From assembly GCA_947631195.1 (NCBI GenBank), contig CANRKK010000001.1, forward strand, positions 216,463 through 280,462: a stretch of DNA of 64,000 bases. Direction: 5' to 3'. This DNA comes from an uncultured Clostridia bacterium (lineage in GTDB: Bacteria > Bacillota > Clostridia > Christensenellales > Borkfalkiaceae). The position numbers were made by a program, and so were the translations under genes. Positions 18,767 to 28,032 of this stretch are shown piece by piece. The notes below the pieces were generated by a model that saw only the letters and a list, made by a program, of their open reading frames with translations, was not told the DNA's origin and ran no database searches. Every line of letters starts with the position of its first letter. Positions within the stretch are counted from its first letter, which is position 1.

Positions 18767-20056
18767 TTATTTTACAGAGATCTTATCCTTTCCGCCCATA
18801 TATTTGCGCAAGGGCTCGGGAATATATACGCTGCCGTCGGCCTGCAAATGGTTTTCAAGAAAGGCAATCAACATTCTGGGGGGCGCCACCACCGTGTTGT
18901 TCAGGGTGTGTGCGTACTCGTTTTTGCCTGTCGCTTCGTTTTTATATCTGATGCCCAAACGGCGGGCCTGCGCGTCGGTGAGATTGGAACAGCTCCCCAC
19001 CTCAAAATATTTGCCTTGGCGGGGGCTCCAAGCCTCCACGTCGCAGCTCTTGTATTTAAGGTCTGCCAAGTCGCCCGAACAGCATATAAGCTGCCGAACG
19101 GGGATTTCAAGGGATACAAACAATTCTACGGTGTACCGCCACATTTTTTCGTACCACTCGTCGCTCTCGGAGGGCTTGCAGATAACTATCATTTCCTGCT
19201 TTTCGAACTGGTGAATACGGTATATGCCGCGCTCCTCCAGCCCGTGCGCGCCCTTTTCCTTTCTGAAGCAGGGCGAATACGAGGTGAGAGTCAGCGGCAA
19301 TGATTTTTCGGAAATGGTCTGCCCCATAAATCTGCCTATCATGGAGTGTTCGGATGTGCCTATGAGATAAAGATCTTCGCCCTCTATTTTATACATCATC
19401 CCGTCCATTTCCTCAAAGGACATGACGCCGGACACGACGTCGCTCCTTATCATAAACGGCGGTATGCAGTAGGTAAAACCTTTATCGATCATAAAGTCGC
19501 GGGCATACGCCAACACGGCGGAATGCAGGCGGGCTATATCGCCCGTCAAATAATAGAAACCGTTGCCGCTCGTGCGCCTTGCGCTGTCCAAATCTATCCC
19601 GCCCAAACTTTCGAGTATGTCGAGATGATAGGGAACGTCAAAAGGCTTTGGTTCGGCCTTTAAAAATACCTCGCCCTGAACGTTTTCGCTGTCGTCCTTG
19701 CCTATGGGAACGTCGTCCGCAATTATGTTGGGGATAGAGCAGAGAGCTTTTTTGAGAGCAACTTCGATTTCCGCGCTTTCCTTTTCGATCTCGGCAACGC
19801 GGTCGTTATTGGCTTTTGAAGCCTCTTTTGCCTCCTCCGCTTCCTGTTTTTTGCCTTCGCGCATCAAAGCGCCTATCTGTTTTGCCAGCCTGTTTCTGTC
19901 CGCGCGCCGCCTGTCGCCCTCCTGCTGAAGTTCGCGGCGCTTTTTGTCGAGTTCCAAAACATCATCTACAAGGCCGAGTTTGTGAAACTGAAACTTCTTT
20001 TTGATATTTTCCCTTACCAAATCGGGATTTTCTCGTATAAAATTAATGTCTAACAT
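18767..20056 (-). CDS. serS: Seryl-tRNA synthetase
   Basis: Class II synthetase charging tRNA-Ser; 429 aa, normal length. N-terminal coiled-coil arm at about 25-100 (charged, with KKRRELQQEGDRRRADRN), motif 2 around CFRKEKGAHG, and motif 3 in the C-terminus (NTVVAPPRMLIAFLENH). The ATG lies 6 nt after a TATAAT box, so the mRNA is probably leaderless; no T-box leader is present. Confidence 0.96.
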   Translation of the reverse strand: MLDINFIRENPDLVRENIKKKFQFHKLGLVDDVLELDKKRRELQQEGDRRRADRNRLAKQIGALMREGKKQEAEEAKEASKANNDRVAEIEKESAEIEVALKKALCSIPNIIADDVPIGKDDSENVQGEVFLKAEPKPFDVPYHLDILESLGGIDLDSARRTSGNGFYYLTGDIARLHSAVLAYARDFMIDKGFTYCIPPFMIRSDVVSGVMSFEEMDGMMYKIEGEDLYLIGTSEHSMIGRFMGQTISEKSLPLTLTSYSPCFRKEKGAHGLEERGIYRIHQFEKQEMIVICKPSESDEWYEKMWRYTVELFVSLEIPVRQLICCSGDLADLKYKSCDVEAWSPRQGKYFEVGSCSNLTDAQARRLGIRYKNEATGKNEYAHTLNNTVVAPPRMLIAFLENHLQADGSVYIPEPLRKYMGGKDKISVK

Positions 20057-20062
20057 AACTCA

Positions 20063-20091
20063 ATTATAATTCAAAATTTTTCCAAATGCAA
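20063..20091 (-). promoter_or_regulatory. Promoter for serS
   Basis: On the minus strand TTGCAT (20086-20091), 17-bp spacer, TATAAT (20063-20068), then TGAGTT and the ATG. Confidence 0.65.
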
Positions 20092-20110
20092 TTAATTTAT
20101 TCTTAATATC

Positions 20111-20139
20111 TTGAAAATCGATATTTTTTGTGATATAAT
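20111..20139 (+). promoter_or_regulatory. Promoter for P-type ATPase
   Basis: TTGAAA (20111-20116), 17-bp spacer, TATAAT (20134-20139). Predicted leader of about 8 nt with no ribosome site. Confidence 0.6.
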
Positions 20140-20153
20140 AATTTTTGTAAGCT

Positions 20154-22814
20154 ATGAGTAAAATATTTTTCAGAAGCCAGGACAAAAAGTCCTCAAAAAA
20201 CAAGGAGAATCCGCAGACGGGTGAAACTGCCGTAACCGACAGTGTACAGACCACTATTTTCCCGTCGGAAGAATTCGGCAACGGCGACAATACGACGACT
20301 GAAGCGGGTTCCCTCGATAAAGATAAAATTATAAAATACTTTAAGCGACATCCCGGCAAAGAAGTCAATTCAAAAGTAGAAAGATTCTCGCCCAAATTGA
20401 ACGTGGGCCTCACGGCGGCGCAGGTTGAAACAAGGTTCAGCCAATTTTTATTCAATACGACCAACAAGCAGTATTCCCGTTCTTACGCGAGCATTTTTAT
20501 AGGCAATATCTGCACGTTTTTCAACCTGTTGTGCCTGCTTGCGGGAATTGCCCTCATCCTTGCGCACACAGAAGGTATTTCCAACTATCTCGTTTTGGTT
20601 ATAACGACGGCCAATATTATGATAGGTATCATACAGGAAATACGCTCGAAGCGTTCGATAGACAAGCTGGCCATTCTTGCCACAAACACCGTAAAAGTCG
20701 TCCGCGACGGCGAAATTATGGAAATACCGTCAAAGGAAATCGTACTTGACGACATAATTATACTTGAAACGGGCAACCAGGTGCCTGCGGATTGCATACT
20801 TGCCGAGGGCTCGGTTGAGGTTAACGAAAGCCTTTTGACAGGTGAAAGCATTGCTATCAAAAAGACTATCGGCGATACTCTGTATGCGGGCAGCTTTATT
20901 TCAAGCGGCAGCGGTAAATTCAGGGTGGATAAAGTAGGCAAGGATACATACCTTGAAAAGCTGACGGCAAAGGCCAAAAAGTACAGGCGGCCCAATTCCG
21001 AGCTTATGAACTCCACGAAGCTCATAATAAAGTGCATAACAATCCTTATCATCCCGATTGCCATAGGCAGTTTTTTGATTGCCCTGCACAATCCCGTGCC
21101 CGATGCCGATTGGCTGTTCCCCGCCGAGGTGAATTCGGCCCTCAAACGTACCTGCACAGTAGTTATAGGCATGATCCCTTCGGGCATGTTGCTTTTGACC
21201 TCGGTGGCGCTCGCCATGGGCATTATAAGGCTTACAAAGAGCCGCACGCTAGTACAGGATATGTATTCGCTGGAGATGCTTGCAAGGGTCAACGTTTTGT
21301 GCCTCGACAAGACGGGAACGATAACCGACGGCAGAATGAGAGTGAACGACAGCGTGATTTTAAACACCGTAGGTGATTTATCCCTGAATGATATTATGGG
21401 AAGTATGCTTGCAAGTTTGCAGGATAACAACCAGACGGCGATTGCACTGTATAACCACTTCGGTTACAGCGACAAACTCACGCCCGTGACCAAAATTCCT
21501 TTTTCATCCAAGCGCAAACTTTCCGCGGTAACCTTTGACGACGTCGGAACTTTTGTAATGGGCGCGCCCGAATTTGTGTTAAAGCCCTATCCCGCAAAAG
21601 TCGAGCGCATAGTTAAGCAATATGCGCAGATGGGCCTGAGGGTTATTGTCGTGGCGCACTCCCCTGCGCCCATCGTTTCGGATAAACTGCCCTCCGTTCT
21701 CAAACCGATCGCCATCATATCCATTGCCGACAACATACGCGAGGACGCCGTTAACACGATAAAATGGTTTAAGGATAACGATGTAAACGTAAAGGTTATA
21801 TCGGGCGACAACCCCGTAACCGTGGCTGAAGTTGCCAAGCGCGCGGGAATTGCCGGCGCCGAAAAGTTTATTTCGCTCGACGGATTAAACGAAAAAGAAG
21901 TTGAAAACGTTGCCAATAAATACACGGTATTCGGCAGAGTTTCACCCGAGCAAAAGGCCATTTTGGTGCGCTCTATAAAGGCGGCGGGCAACACCGTGGC
22001 GATGACGGGCGACGGCGTCAACGATATACTCGCCTTAAAAGAGGCGGACTGTGCCGTGTCGGTTGCTTCGGGCAGCGAGGCGGCGAGAAACGTGAGCCAC
22101 CTTGTTTTGATGGACAACAATTTCAATTCGATGCCCAAGATCGTTGCGGAAGGCAGACGGGTTATAAACAATATAAAAAATTCGTCGTCGCTTTACCTGA
22201 TGAAAACGCTGTTTACGGCAATCCTTGCCATAATCTGCATTGCAATGGGTCAGCCCTATCTGTTTATGCCGCAGAATATGCTCTTGCTGGAAACGGCCAT
22301 CATTGCGGTGCCCTCGTTCTTCCTCTCGCTGCAACCCAACAAGGAGAGAGTACAGGGCAAGTTTATCACGCACGTCATGAGCGGTGCTATAACAGGCTCG
22401 TTGACAATGATAATATGCGTTATGTCGATGTACACCACATACCATATTAACCATTTTGTATATGGCATGAACATGTTCGACGATTTTTACAGGCCCATGT
22501 GTATGCTTGCGCTTACGTTCTCGGGATTTGTTATGGTGTACAGAACTTGCCAGCCACTAAACGCGTTCAGAGCGGTGCTGTGCCTTTCGGTGCTTGCCGT
22601 GTGCGTTGCCGCATATTCCATACCGCTTGTGACCGAATCGCTTTTCTACACCGGCTGGACGAACCTCAAATGGGACTATGCATATATCCTCATAGTTGTT
22701 GTGGTTCTTGAAGCCGCCTTCCCGATATCGGGCTGGCTGATGAAACTTATGCATATTATTATGCCCTCGTCCAACAACAAACCGCCCAAACAACAAAAAC
22801 TTGCAACAAATTGA
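20154..22814 (+). CDS. Cation-translocating P-type ATPase (CtpE-like)
   Basis: 886-aa membrane pump. A hydrophilic N-terminal tail of about 80 residues precedes the first membrane pair (about 115-160). The actuator motif is LLTGESI; the phosphorylation site is LCLDKTGTITDG (Asp near 385); the hinge is GDGVNDILALKEADCAV; six further membrane helices form the C-terminus. The membrane-4 motif reads MIPSGMLLL instead of PEGL. These features fit the CtpE/YfgQ branch, proposed to move calcium; ion identity is not determined by the sequence. Monocistronic between divergent serS and the terminator at 22830. Confidence 0.88.
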   Translation: MSKIFFRSQDKKSSKNKENPQTGETAVTDSVQTTIFPSEEFGNGDNTTTEAGSLDKDKIIKYFKRHPGKEVNSKVERFSPKLNVGLTAAQVETRFSQFLFNTTNKQYSRSYASIFIGNICTFFNLLCLLAGIALILAHTEGISNYLVLVITTANIMIGIIQEIRSKRSIDKLAILATNTVKVVRDGEIMEIPSKEIVLDDIIILETGNQVPADCILAEGSVEVNESLLTGESIAIKKTIGDTLYAGSFISSGSGKFRVDKVGKDTYLEKLTAKAKKYRRPNSELMNSTKLIIKCITILIIPIAIGSFLIALHNPVPDADWLFPAEVNSALKRTCTVVIGMIPSGMLLLTSVALAMGIIRLTKSRTLVQDMYSLEMLARVNVLCLDKTGTITDGRMRVNDSVILNTVGDLSLNDIMGSMLASLQDNNQTAIALYNHFGYSDKLTPVTKIPFSSKRKLSAVTFDDVGTFVMGAPEFVLKPYPAKVERIVKQYAQMGLRVIVVAHSPAPIVSDKLPSVLKPIAIISIADNIREDAVNTIKWFKDNDVNVKVISGDNPVTVAEVAKRAGIAGAEKFISLDGLNEKEVENVANKYTVFGRVSPEQKAILVRSIKAAGNTVAMTGDGVNDILALKEADCAVSVASGSEAARNVSHLVLMDNNFNSMPKIVAEGRRVINNIKNSSSLYLMKTLFTAILAIICIAMGQPYLFMPQNMLLLETAIIAVPSFFLSLQPNKERVQGKFITHVMSGAITGSLTMIICVMSMYTTYHINHFVYGMNMFDDFYRPMCMLALTFSGFVMVYRTCQPLNAFRAVLCLSVLAVCVAAYSIPLVTESLFYTGWTNLKWDYAYILIVVVVLEAAFPISGWLMKLMHIIMPSSNNKPPKQQKLATN

Positions 22815-22829
22815 TTATTTAATACGATG

Positions 22830-22861
22830 CGGCGCGGCTACCTTTTCCGGTAGCCGCGCCG
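22830..22861 (+). terminator. Terminator of P-type ATPase gene
   Basis: Stem CGGCGCGGCTACC / GGTAGCCGCGCCG with loop TTTTCC, followed by ATTTTTT. Confidence 0.92.
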
Positions 22862-22880
22862 ATTTTTTATATTATTGACG

Positions 22881-24104
22881 TTAAATGGTCCAATTTCCGT
22901 CCTTGAAAATTTGTATCCGCTCGCCGCTTTCGGTAACGCCTACGATAGACATATCCTTGCTGCCTATCATAAAGTCAACATGGATCATAGAGTCGTTTAT
23001 GCCTGCGGCTTTACATTCCTCCACCGTCATGTTTTCAAAGCCTTCCAGCGTTTCGTTAAAGCCTCTGCCCAAAGCCAAATGGCAACTTGCGTTTTCGTCA
23101 AACAACGTGTTATAAAAGAGAATTCCCGTATTGTTTATGGGGCTGTCGTATGCAATAAGGGCAACTTCGCCGAGCATTGCGGCGCCCTCGTCCATTGCCA
23201 CCATCTTTTCGAGGACATCCTGATTCTTTTCGGCATGCACTTCCACAACCTTGCCGTTTTCAAAGCGCATCCAGAAGTTTTCAATGAGTTTGCCCTGATA
23301 CGAAAGGGGCTTTGTTGCAACCACCTTGCCCTCTGCCCTGCCCTTTAAAGGCGACGTAAAGACTTCCTCGCTGGGAATATTGGGGTTAAACACCTGCTTT
23401 GAAAGGGTCTTTTCGCTGCCGCCGGCAAACCTACCCCTGCTGTTCAGCCAAACCTTGAAATCGGTGCCGTTGGAACTCTTATATTCGAGGCTTGCAAGTT
23501 TGTAGCCGTTTAACAATTCGCAGTGCTTTGCAAGCTCGGCATTGTGTTTTTCCCACGCGGCTATGGGGTCGTCGCCCACGCGGGCGGTTAAAAGAATTGC
23601 CTCCCAAAGTTTTTCCACTGCCTCCCCCACGGGAATGTCGGGGAAAATTTTATGGGCCCACTCTTTGCCCGGAACGGCGGCTATACACCATTGATACTTG
23701 TTTTCGAGCGCCTCGCGGTAAGGCTTAATCACGGGGAAACGGTTGATATTCGATTGCGCGATTTTTTCGTTGTCAACGCCCGTTAAACCGTCGGGATCGT
23801 CCGAATCGATCCAGAGCAGACAGGGAAGTTTATCCACTTTATGCTGCCACTGCGCCTTTTCGACCTCCGTTACCTCGGACAGCGATTCGAGCGTTCTGTA
23901 AGTATAGTTGAGTTTTGCAAGAGGCATGTGCGTCCACTCAACCTTTACGCGCGAAGCCCCGCGCTTGTAGCACTCCTCCACAACGGTCATAACAAATTCG
24001 GGCTGGTCGAGCCCCGCCTGAATTATAACCTCCTGCCCCTTTTGGACATTGATTCCTGATTTAACCAATAACTCCGCATATTTTTGTAGTCTTTCCTTTT
24101 GCAT
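22881..24104 (-). CDS. M29-family metallo-aminopeptidase (AmpS/PepS)
   Basis: Cytoplasmic exopeptidase trimming N-terminal residues. The start at 24104 is chosen because AAAGGTG lies 6 nt upstream and the protein then begins MQKERLQKYAELLVKSG, the usual M29 opening; 407 aa. Recognisable M29 blocks are VQKGQEVIIQAG, the central NIPSEEVFTSPLKGRAEG (zinc-ligand Glu region), a further Glu in MLGEVALI, and C-terminal His/Asp ligands near FDENASCHLALGRGF and IHVDFMIGS. Follows the ABC-2 operon by 74 nt. Confidence 0.92.
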   Translation of the reverse strand: MQKERLQKYAELLVKSGINVQKGQEVIIQAGLDQPEFVMTVVEECYKRGASRVKVEWTHMPLAKLNYTYRTLESLSEVTEVEKAQWQHKVDKLPCLLWIDSDDPDGLTGVDNEKIAQSNINRFPVIKPYREALENKYQWCIAAVPGKEWAHKIFPDIPVGEAVEKLWEAILLTARVGDDPIAAWEKHNAELAKHCELLNGYKLASLEYKSSNGTDFKVWLNSRGRFAGGSEKTLSKQVFNPNIPSEEVFTSPLKGRAEGKVVATKPLSYQGKLIENFWMRFENGKVVEVHAEKNQDVLEKMVAMDEGAAMLGEVALIAYDSPINNTGILFYNTLFDENASCHLALGRGFNETLEGFENMTVEECKAAGINDSMIHVDFMIGSKDMSIVGVTESGERIQIFKDGNWTI

Positions 24105-24178
24105 AAAAAACACCTTTAAACTTCTATTTATTTTATTGTAAACACAAACGGCGGCATTTAAGCGCGGTTTACGCAAAA

Positions 24179-25126
24179 TCAGTCCCGTTTACCTCTATTT
24201 TTAATTATAACTATAGCTATATACGCCGCAAGCAGAAGGGCACAGGCGCCGAGAAGTATTGCATACATTGCCCAAAGAGGTATTTGCGTACCGCCTTCGT
24301 AGGCTATTTTATTAAACGAACCGCCGAACGTTAAATTGCAGTCAAAGCCGTCTTTAAGCGCGGTTGCGCCCGCGGCGGGCAGCCCGAGTTCGGTAAGTTT
24401 GTTTACATATCCCGACATAAAATGATTTCTCATTATGCCTACGCTATATGTCCCCGGCAGGCAGCAAATAATGTTGCGCATAGCATCGGCAAACTGCGAA
24501 AGGGGCATATATGCGCCGCAGATAAAGCCGTACATACTTGAAACAAGCGTGGACAAGGCCGACAGTCCGCCCTGCGACGAGATAAAACTTTCGGCCACGC
24601 CCGCAAGCAGCGCGCCGAACAAAACGCAGCATAAAATATCGAGCAAAATAAACAGCACGTCGGTAAAGGTCAGATACCAGCCGACTGCGGCAAGATATAT
24701 AAATCCAACCGCAAGAACAGCGAGCTCTACTATCAGCGTAACGATAAAATTGGCTATGAAATAGCTTACGGAGAGCGTAGTGCGCTTTACGGGTGTAATC
24801 AAAAAATCGTTGAGGCTGTTTTCGATTTTGTCGCTTACCATTACGGCATTGGAACAGATTGCAACCGTTACCGCGCTCACTGCGAGAATGGACGACAAGA
24901 GCCAACTGCCCGCAAGCCCTTCCAGAACGCGCTGTTCGGTAAGATTGAAGCCGAACGCCGCAAAAATCTGCTTGAAACTGTCCATGTAGACACCGCGCAG
25001 GAAGATGACAAAGAGCACGAGCAGGATCATCGGGGTTATGAGCGATACGAAAAACAGGAATTTATCCTTGAAATAGCACTTAATATTGCGGCTTATAAGC
25101 GCGCCGAGTTTTTTAAATTCCACCAT
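24179..25126 (-). CDS. ABC-2 type transporter permease
   Basis: 315-aa integral membrane protein of the ABC-2 family: one segment at about 25-47, a long extracytoplasmic loop, then a block of five segments ending with a C-terminal one at about 285-308. Starts 1 nt after the ATPase gene upstream, so the two form one exporter under the TetR-family repressor. Substrate is unknown; drug or bacteriocin efflux is common for such sets. Confidence 0.88.
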   Translation of the reverse strand: MVEFKKLGALISRNIKCYFKDKFLFFVSLITPMILLVLFVIFLRGVYMDSFKQIFAAFGFNLTEQRVLEGLAGSWLLSSILAVSAVTVAICSNAVMVSDKIENSLNDFLITPVKRTTLSVSYFIANFIVTLIVELAVLAVGFIYLAAVGWYLTFTDVLFILLDILCCVLFGALLAGVAESFISSQGGLSALSTLVSSMYGFICGAYMPLSQFADAMRNIICCLPGTYSVGIMRNHFMSGYVNKLTELGLPAAGATALKDGFDCNLTFGGSFNKIAYEGGTQIPLWAMYAILLGACALLLAAYIAIVIIKNRGKRD

Positions 25127-25127
25127 A

Positions 25128-26036
25128 CTACGCCTCCCTTATATCCTTGCCCGTGACCTTTAAAAATACGTTGTCCATATTGCCTTTAAGCACTTCAAAG
25201 TCCTCAAAAAGTTGCGGATACTCTCTTATATACCCGGCTATAATGTCGGTGCCCTTAACTTCCACTTCTAAAAAATCGCGCTCCCGCTTTACGGCGCTGC
25301 CCAAGCCGGCGAACAGACTTTCCGCCTCGTCCAAATGCCTGTAAAACCGAATAATGTCGGTTGCGTACCTGTTTTTTAAATCGTGAGGAGTGCCCTCGGC
25401 CACCTTTTTACCGCCGTCGATTATCACCACGTAGTCCGCCACCGCCGCTTCCTCCATATAGTGGGTCGTCAAAAGGACGGTGAGCCCCTTTTCCTTGCGG
25501 TATCTTTCAATGACGTTCCAAACGGTTTGGCGGGTTTTGGGGTCAAGGCCCGTAGTAGGTTCGTCCAATATGAGAAGTTCGGGGTCGTTGACGAGGGCGC
25601 GGGCGATGTCAATGCGGCGCTTTTGACCGCCCGACAGCTTTGTAAGCGGACGGTTAAGAATTCCCTTCAAATCAAAAAGTTCGGTGAGCTCTGCAATCTT
25701 GTTTTTATAATTTTGGCCGAATATGCCGTACATTGCCGCGCGGCTCCTTATGTTGTCCGCCGCCGTGAGCCGCTTATCCAAAACGGAATTTTGGAAAACT
25801 ATGCCTATCTTTTGTTTTATCAGTTGGGAATTGCCGTCGATATCCTCGCCGCAGACCTTTACCGTGCCGCCGTCACGCCTTAATATTCCGCTTATTATGT
25901 TGATTGTTGTGGACTTGCCCGCGCCGTTTACGCCGAGAAAGGCGAAAAGCTCGCCCTCCCGCACCGAAAAACTGAGGTCGTCCACCGCTTTCACGTCCTT
26001 AAACGACTTTGAAAGGTTGTTGATTTCTATTACCAT
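25128..26036 (-). CDS. ABC-2 exporter ATP-binding protein (DrrA-like)
   Basis: 302-aa ATPase: Walker A GVNGAGKST near 35-43, Q-loop VFQNSVLD, signature KLSGGQKRRIDIARAL, Walker B LLILDEPTTGLD, H-loop TTHYMEEA, then a C-terminal DrrA-type extension of about 80 residues. Second gene of the tetR operon, 9 nt after tetR. Confidence 0.92.
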   Translation of the reverse strand: MVIEINNLSKSFKDVKAVDDLSFSVREGELFAFLGVNGAGKSTTINIISGILRRDGGTVKVCGEDIDGNSQLIKQKIGIVFQNSVLDKRLTAADNIRSRAAMYGIFGQNYKNKIAELTELFDLKGILNRPLTKLSGGQKRRIDIARALVNDPELLILDEPTTGLDPKTRQTVWNVIERYRKEKGLTVLLTTHYMEEAAVADYVVIIDGGKKVAEGTPHDLKNRYATDIIRFYRHLDEAESLFAGLGSAVKRERDFLEVEVKGTDIIAGYIREYPQLFEDFEVLKGNMDNVFLKVTGKDIREA

Positions 26037-26045
26037 ATTCTCTCC

Positions 26046-26600
26046 TTAAATGCCCAAACGCTGTTTTATGCCCATGAACGCGTCCGTGAGCATGTTGCTT
26101 ACCGTATCCCAATCCCAAGCGAGATAACCCGTCGCATACATGGTTGCAATACCGTGCACCCAGACCCACATATGCGCGTGAAGTTCGTTGGCCTTGCCCT
26201 GCGGAATACCGATTTGTCCCATAATTTTAAAAACTTCGTCGTTAAAACCGTGGTGCCCGTCTACGGTTGACGCGCCGTGCCTGCTCATAAACAGATATTT
26301 GAACAGCTGCGGCTCCTCCTTTGCAAACCGTATATAGCCCATACCCGTGGCCTTGTACGGCGGATATTTGCCCGAGGCAAGCTCGCCGTTTACATATTTC
26401 CGATAAATTTCCACAATGCGTTCGGCAACAGCCGACTTAAGCTCCTCTATCCCCGTAAAAGAAAGGTATATGGGCTGGGTTGAACAGTTGCACTCCTTTG
26501 CAACCGAGCGCATATTCAGCCCCTCCATTCCCTCTTTGCGGACGATTTTAAGAGCGTCTTCGACTATGTTCTGCTTTGAAATTACTTTTTTTGCAGGCAT
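26046..26600 (-). CDS. TetR/AcrR-family transcriptional repressor
   Basis: 184 aa with an N-terminal helix-turn-helix (VEDALKIVRKEGMEGLNMRSVAKECNCS split over about residues 12-40) and a C-terminal ligand domain of the WHG type (HMWVWVHGIATMYATGYL). Binds DNA and is expected to repress its own operon, which includes the ABC-2 exporter. The operator of four half-sites lies 13 to 44 nt before its start codon and overlaps the -10 box. Inducer unknown. Confidence 0.9.
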   Translation of the reverse strand: MPAKKVISKQNIVEDALKIVRKEGMEGLNMRSVAKECNCSTQPIYLSFTGIEELKSAVAERIVEIYRKYVNGELASGKYPPYKATGMGYIRFAKEEPQLFKYLFMSRHGASTVDGHHGFNDEVFKIMGQIGIPQGKANELHAHMWVWVHGIATMYATGYLAWDWDTVSNMLTDAFMGIKQRLGI

Positions 26601-26612
26601 ATAACCACCATA

Positions 26613-26644
26613 AATAACATAAGTTATTAATAACGATTGTTATT
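26613..26644. promoter_or_regulatory. TetR-type operator of the exporter operon
   Basis: Four half-sites in mirror order: AATAAC, 4 nt, GTTATT, AATAAC, 4 nt, GTTATT. The central 12 bp (26623-26634) are a perfect palindrome and the whole 32 bp is symmetric in spacing. The outer half-site overlaps the -10 box. Confidence 0.75.
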
Positions 26645-26670
26645 TTATCACCGATAAAAAATTTTGTCAA
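26642..26670 (-). promoter_or_regulatory. Promoter of tetR-ABC operon
   Basis: On the minus strand TTGACA (26665-26670), 17-bp spacer, TAAAAT (26642-26647). Confidence 0.75.
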
Positions 26671-26699
26671 GCGGTTTTATTAAAAATTTTCACATAAAA

Positions 26700-26730
26700 C
26701 AAAGCTCCCCGAGAATATCGAGGAGCTTTT
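26700..26730. terminator. Terminator of malic enzyme gene
   Basis: Hairpin AAAGCTCC-CCGA / TCG-AGGAGCTTT around loop GAATA, one mismatch, located after the maeB stop on the minus strand with a U-rich end. Confidence 0.75.
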
Positions 26731-26744
26731 GTCTGTTGATTAAT

Positions 26745-27917
26745 TTAAAGTTTGGCGACGCCTGTTTTGCGGGCTGCGGCGGCCACCGCCTCCGCCACTT
26801 TTTTGTGTGCGGATTTATCGTAGGCGTATGGCAGGATAAACTCCGTTGACAGCTTATCGTCGGGCACGCAGCTTGCGATGCCCTGCGCCGCGGCTATCAT
26901 CATCTCGGGATTTATTGTGGTGGCGCGGACGTCGAGCGCGCCGCGGAAAAGACCGGGGAACACGAGCACGTTGTTGATTTGGTTGGGATATTCCGAAGAA
27001 CCTGTGCCGACAACTTTCGCGCCTGCGGCGAGAGCTTCGTCGCGGGGAATTTCAGGCACTGGATTCGCGCATGTGAACACTATGGCGTCCTTGGCCATGG
27101 AAGCCACCATTTCGCGCGTGACGCAGTTTGCGACCGACACGCCTATAAACACGTCGGCGCCTTTCATGGCGTCTGCGAGCTTGCCTTTGAGCTTTTTGCG
27201 GTTGGTGACCTTTGCAATCTCCTGCTGGGCGGGATTTACCGACGTGTCGCCCTCGCAAATTATACCGCGGCTGGCGCACATCGTTATATCTTTAACTCCC
27301 ATATTCAACAGGAACTTGGCGATCGCAATTCCCGCCGCGCCCGCGCCGTTTATCACGATTTTAAGCGAAGTAAGCTCCTTTTTGACTATTTTGAGTGCGT
27401 TTAAAAGGGCTGCGGCCGTAACTATAGCCGTGCCGTGCTGGTCATCGTGAAATACGGGTATATCGAGTTCCTCTTTAAGCCTCGTTTCTATTTCGAAACA
27501 GCGGGGAGCGGAGATGTCCTCCAAATTTATACCGCCGAAAGAGCCTGCAAGAAGTTTGATAGTGCGGATTATTTCTTCGGTATCCTTGGAGCGGATACAG
27601 AGAGGGAACGCGTCCACGTCGCCGAATTCTTTAAAAAGCGCACACTTGCCCTCCATCACGGGCATGCCCGCCTCAGGGCCGATATCGCCCAAACCGAGCA
27701 CCGCGGTGCCGTCGGTAATTACGGGCACGGTATTCCAGCGGCGCGTGAGCGTGAAGGATTTTTCTATATCTTCGTGGATTGCCATGCAAGGCTCGGCCAC
27801 GCCCGGCGTATAGGCAAGGGACAGCTCCTCCCTGCTCGATACCGGAACGCGCACTTTCGTTTCGATTTTACCTTTCCATTCGGCATGCTTTTTAAGTGAT
27901 TCCTGTCTGTAGTTCAT
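26745..27917 (-). CDS. Malic enzyme (oxaloacetate-decarboxylating malate dehydrogenase)
   Basis: Converts malate to pyruvate and CO2 with reduction of NAD(P). 390 aa, the short bacterial form without a phosphotransacetylase domain. Visible: SLAYTPGVAEPC near the N-terminus, the metal/substrate segment FHDDQHGTAIVTAAALLNAL (155-175), the dinucleotide fold INGAGAAGIAIAKFLL, and FTCANPVPEI. AGGAG lies 5 nt before the ATG, and a TTTACA-17-TAAAAT promoter is at 27948-27976. NAD versus NADP use is not resolved. Confidence 0.94.
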   Translation of the reverse strand: MNYRQESLKKHAEWKGKIETKVRVPVSSREELSLAYTPGVAEPCMAIHEDIEKSFTLTRRWNTVPVITDGTAVLGLGDIGPEAGMPVMEGKCALFKEFGDVDAFPLCIRSKDTEEIIRTIKLLAGSFGGINLEDISAPRCFEIETRLKEELDIPVFHDDQHGTAIVTAAALLNALKIVKKELTSLKIVINGAGAAGIAIAKFLLNMGVKDITMCASRGIICEGDTSVNPAQQEIAKVTNRKKLKGKLADAMKGADVFIGVSVANCVTREMVASMAKDAIVFTCANPVPEIPRDEALAAGAKVVGTGSSEYPNQINNVLVFPGLFRGALDVRATTINPEMMIAAAQGIASCVPDDKLSTEFILPYAYDKSAHKKVAEAVAAAARKTGVAKL

Positions 27918-27947
27918 ATGCTTCTCCTGCGCTTGAATTTCAGATAT

Positions 27948-27976
27948 ATTTTATCACGGCAGACCTTAAATGTAAA
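27948..27976 (-). promoter_or_regulatory. Promoter of malic enzyme gene
   Basis: On the minus strand TTTACA (27971-27976), 17-bp spacer, TAAAAT (27948-27953); leader of about 25 nt with AGGAG. Confidence 0.65.
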
Positions 27977-27994
27977 GTGTTTTATACGGCTGCG

Positions 27995-28017
27995 GGCGCG
28001 GCATTGAAAGCCGCGCC
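27995..28017. terminator. GC-rich hairpin between 6S-like RNA and malic enzyme promoter
   Basis: GGCGCGGC, 7-nt loop, GCCGCGCC. No U-run, so it is either a backup terminator for the small RNA or a barrier to read-through. Confidence 0.45.
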
Positions 28018-28032
28018 GCATAAAGACGGTTA

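Noticed and set aside
20154..22814. PSGM instead of PEGL in the P-type ATPase as a sign of inactivity
   Set aside because: Other key motifs are intact, and this change may be a trait of the clostridial branch rather than a defect.
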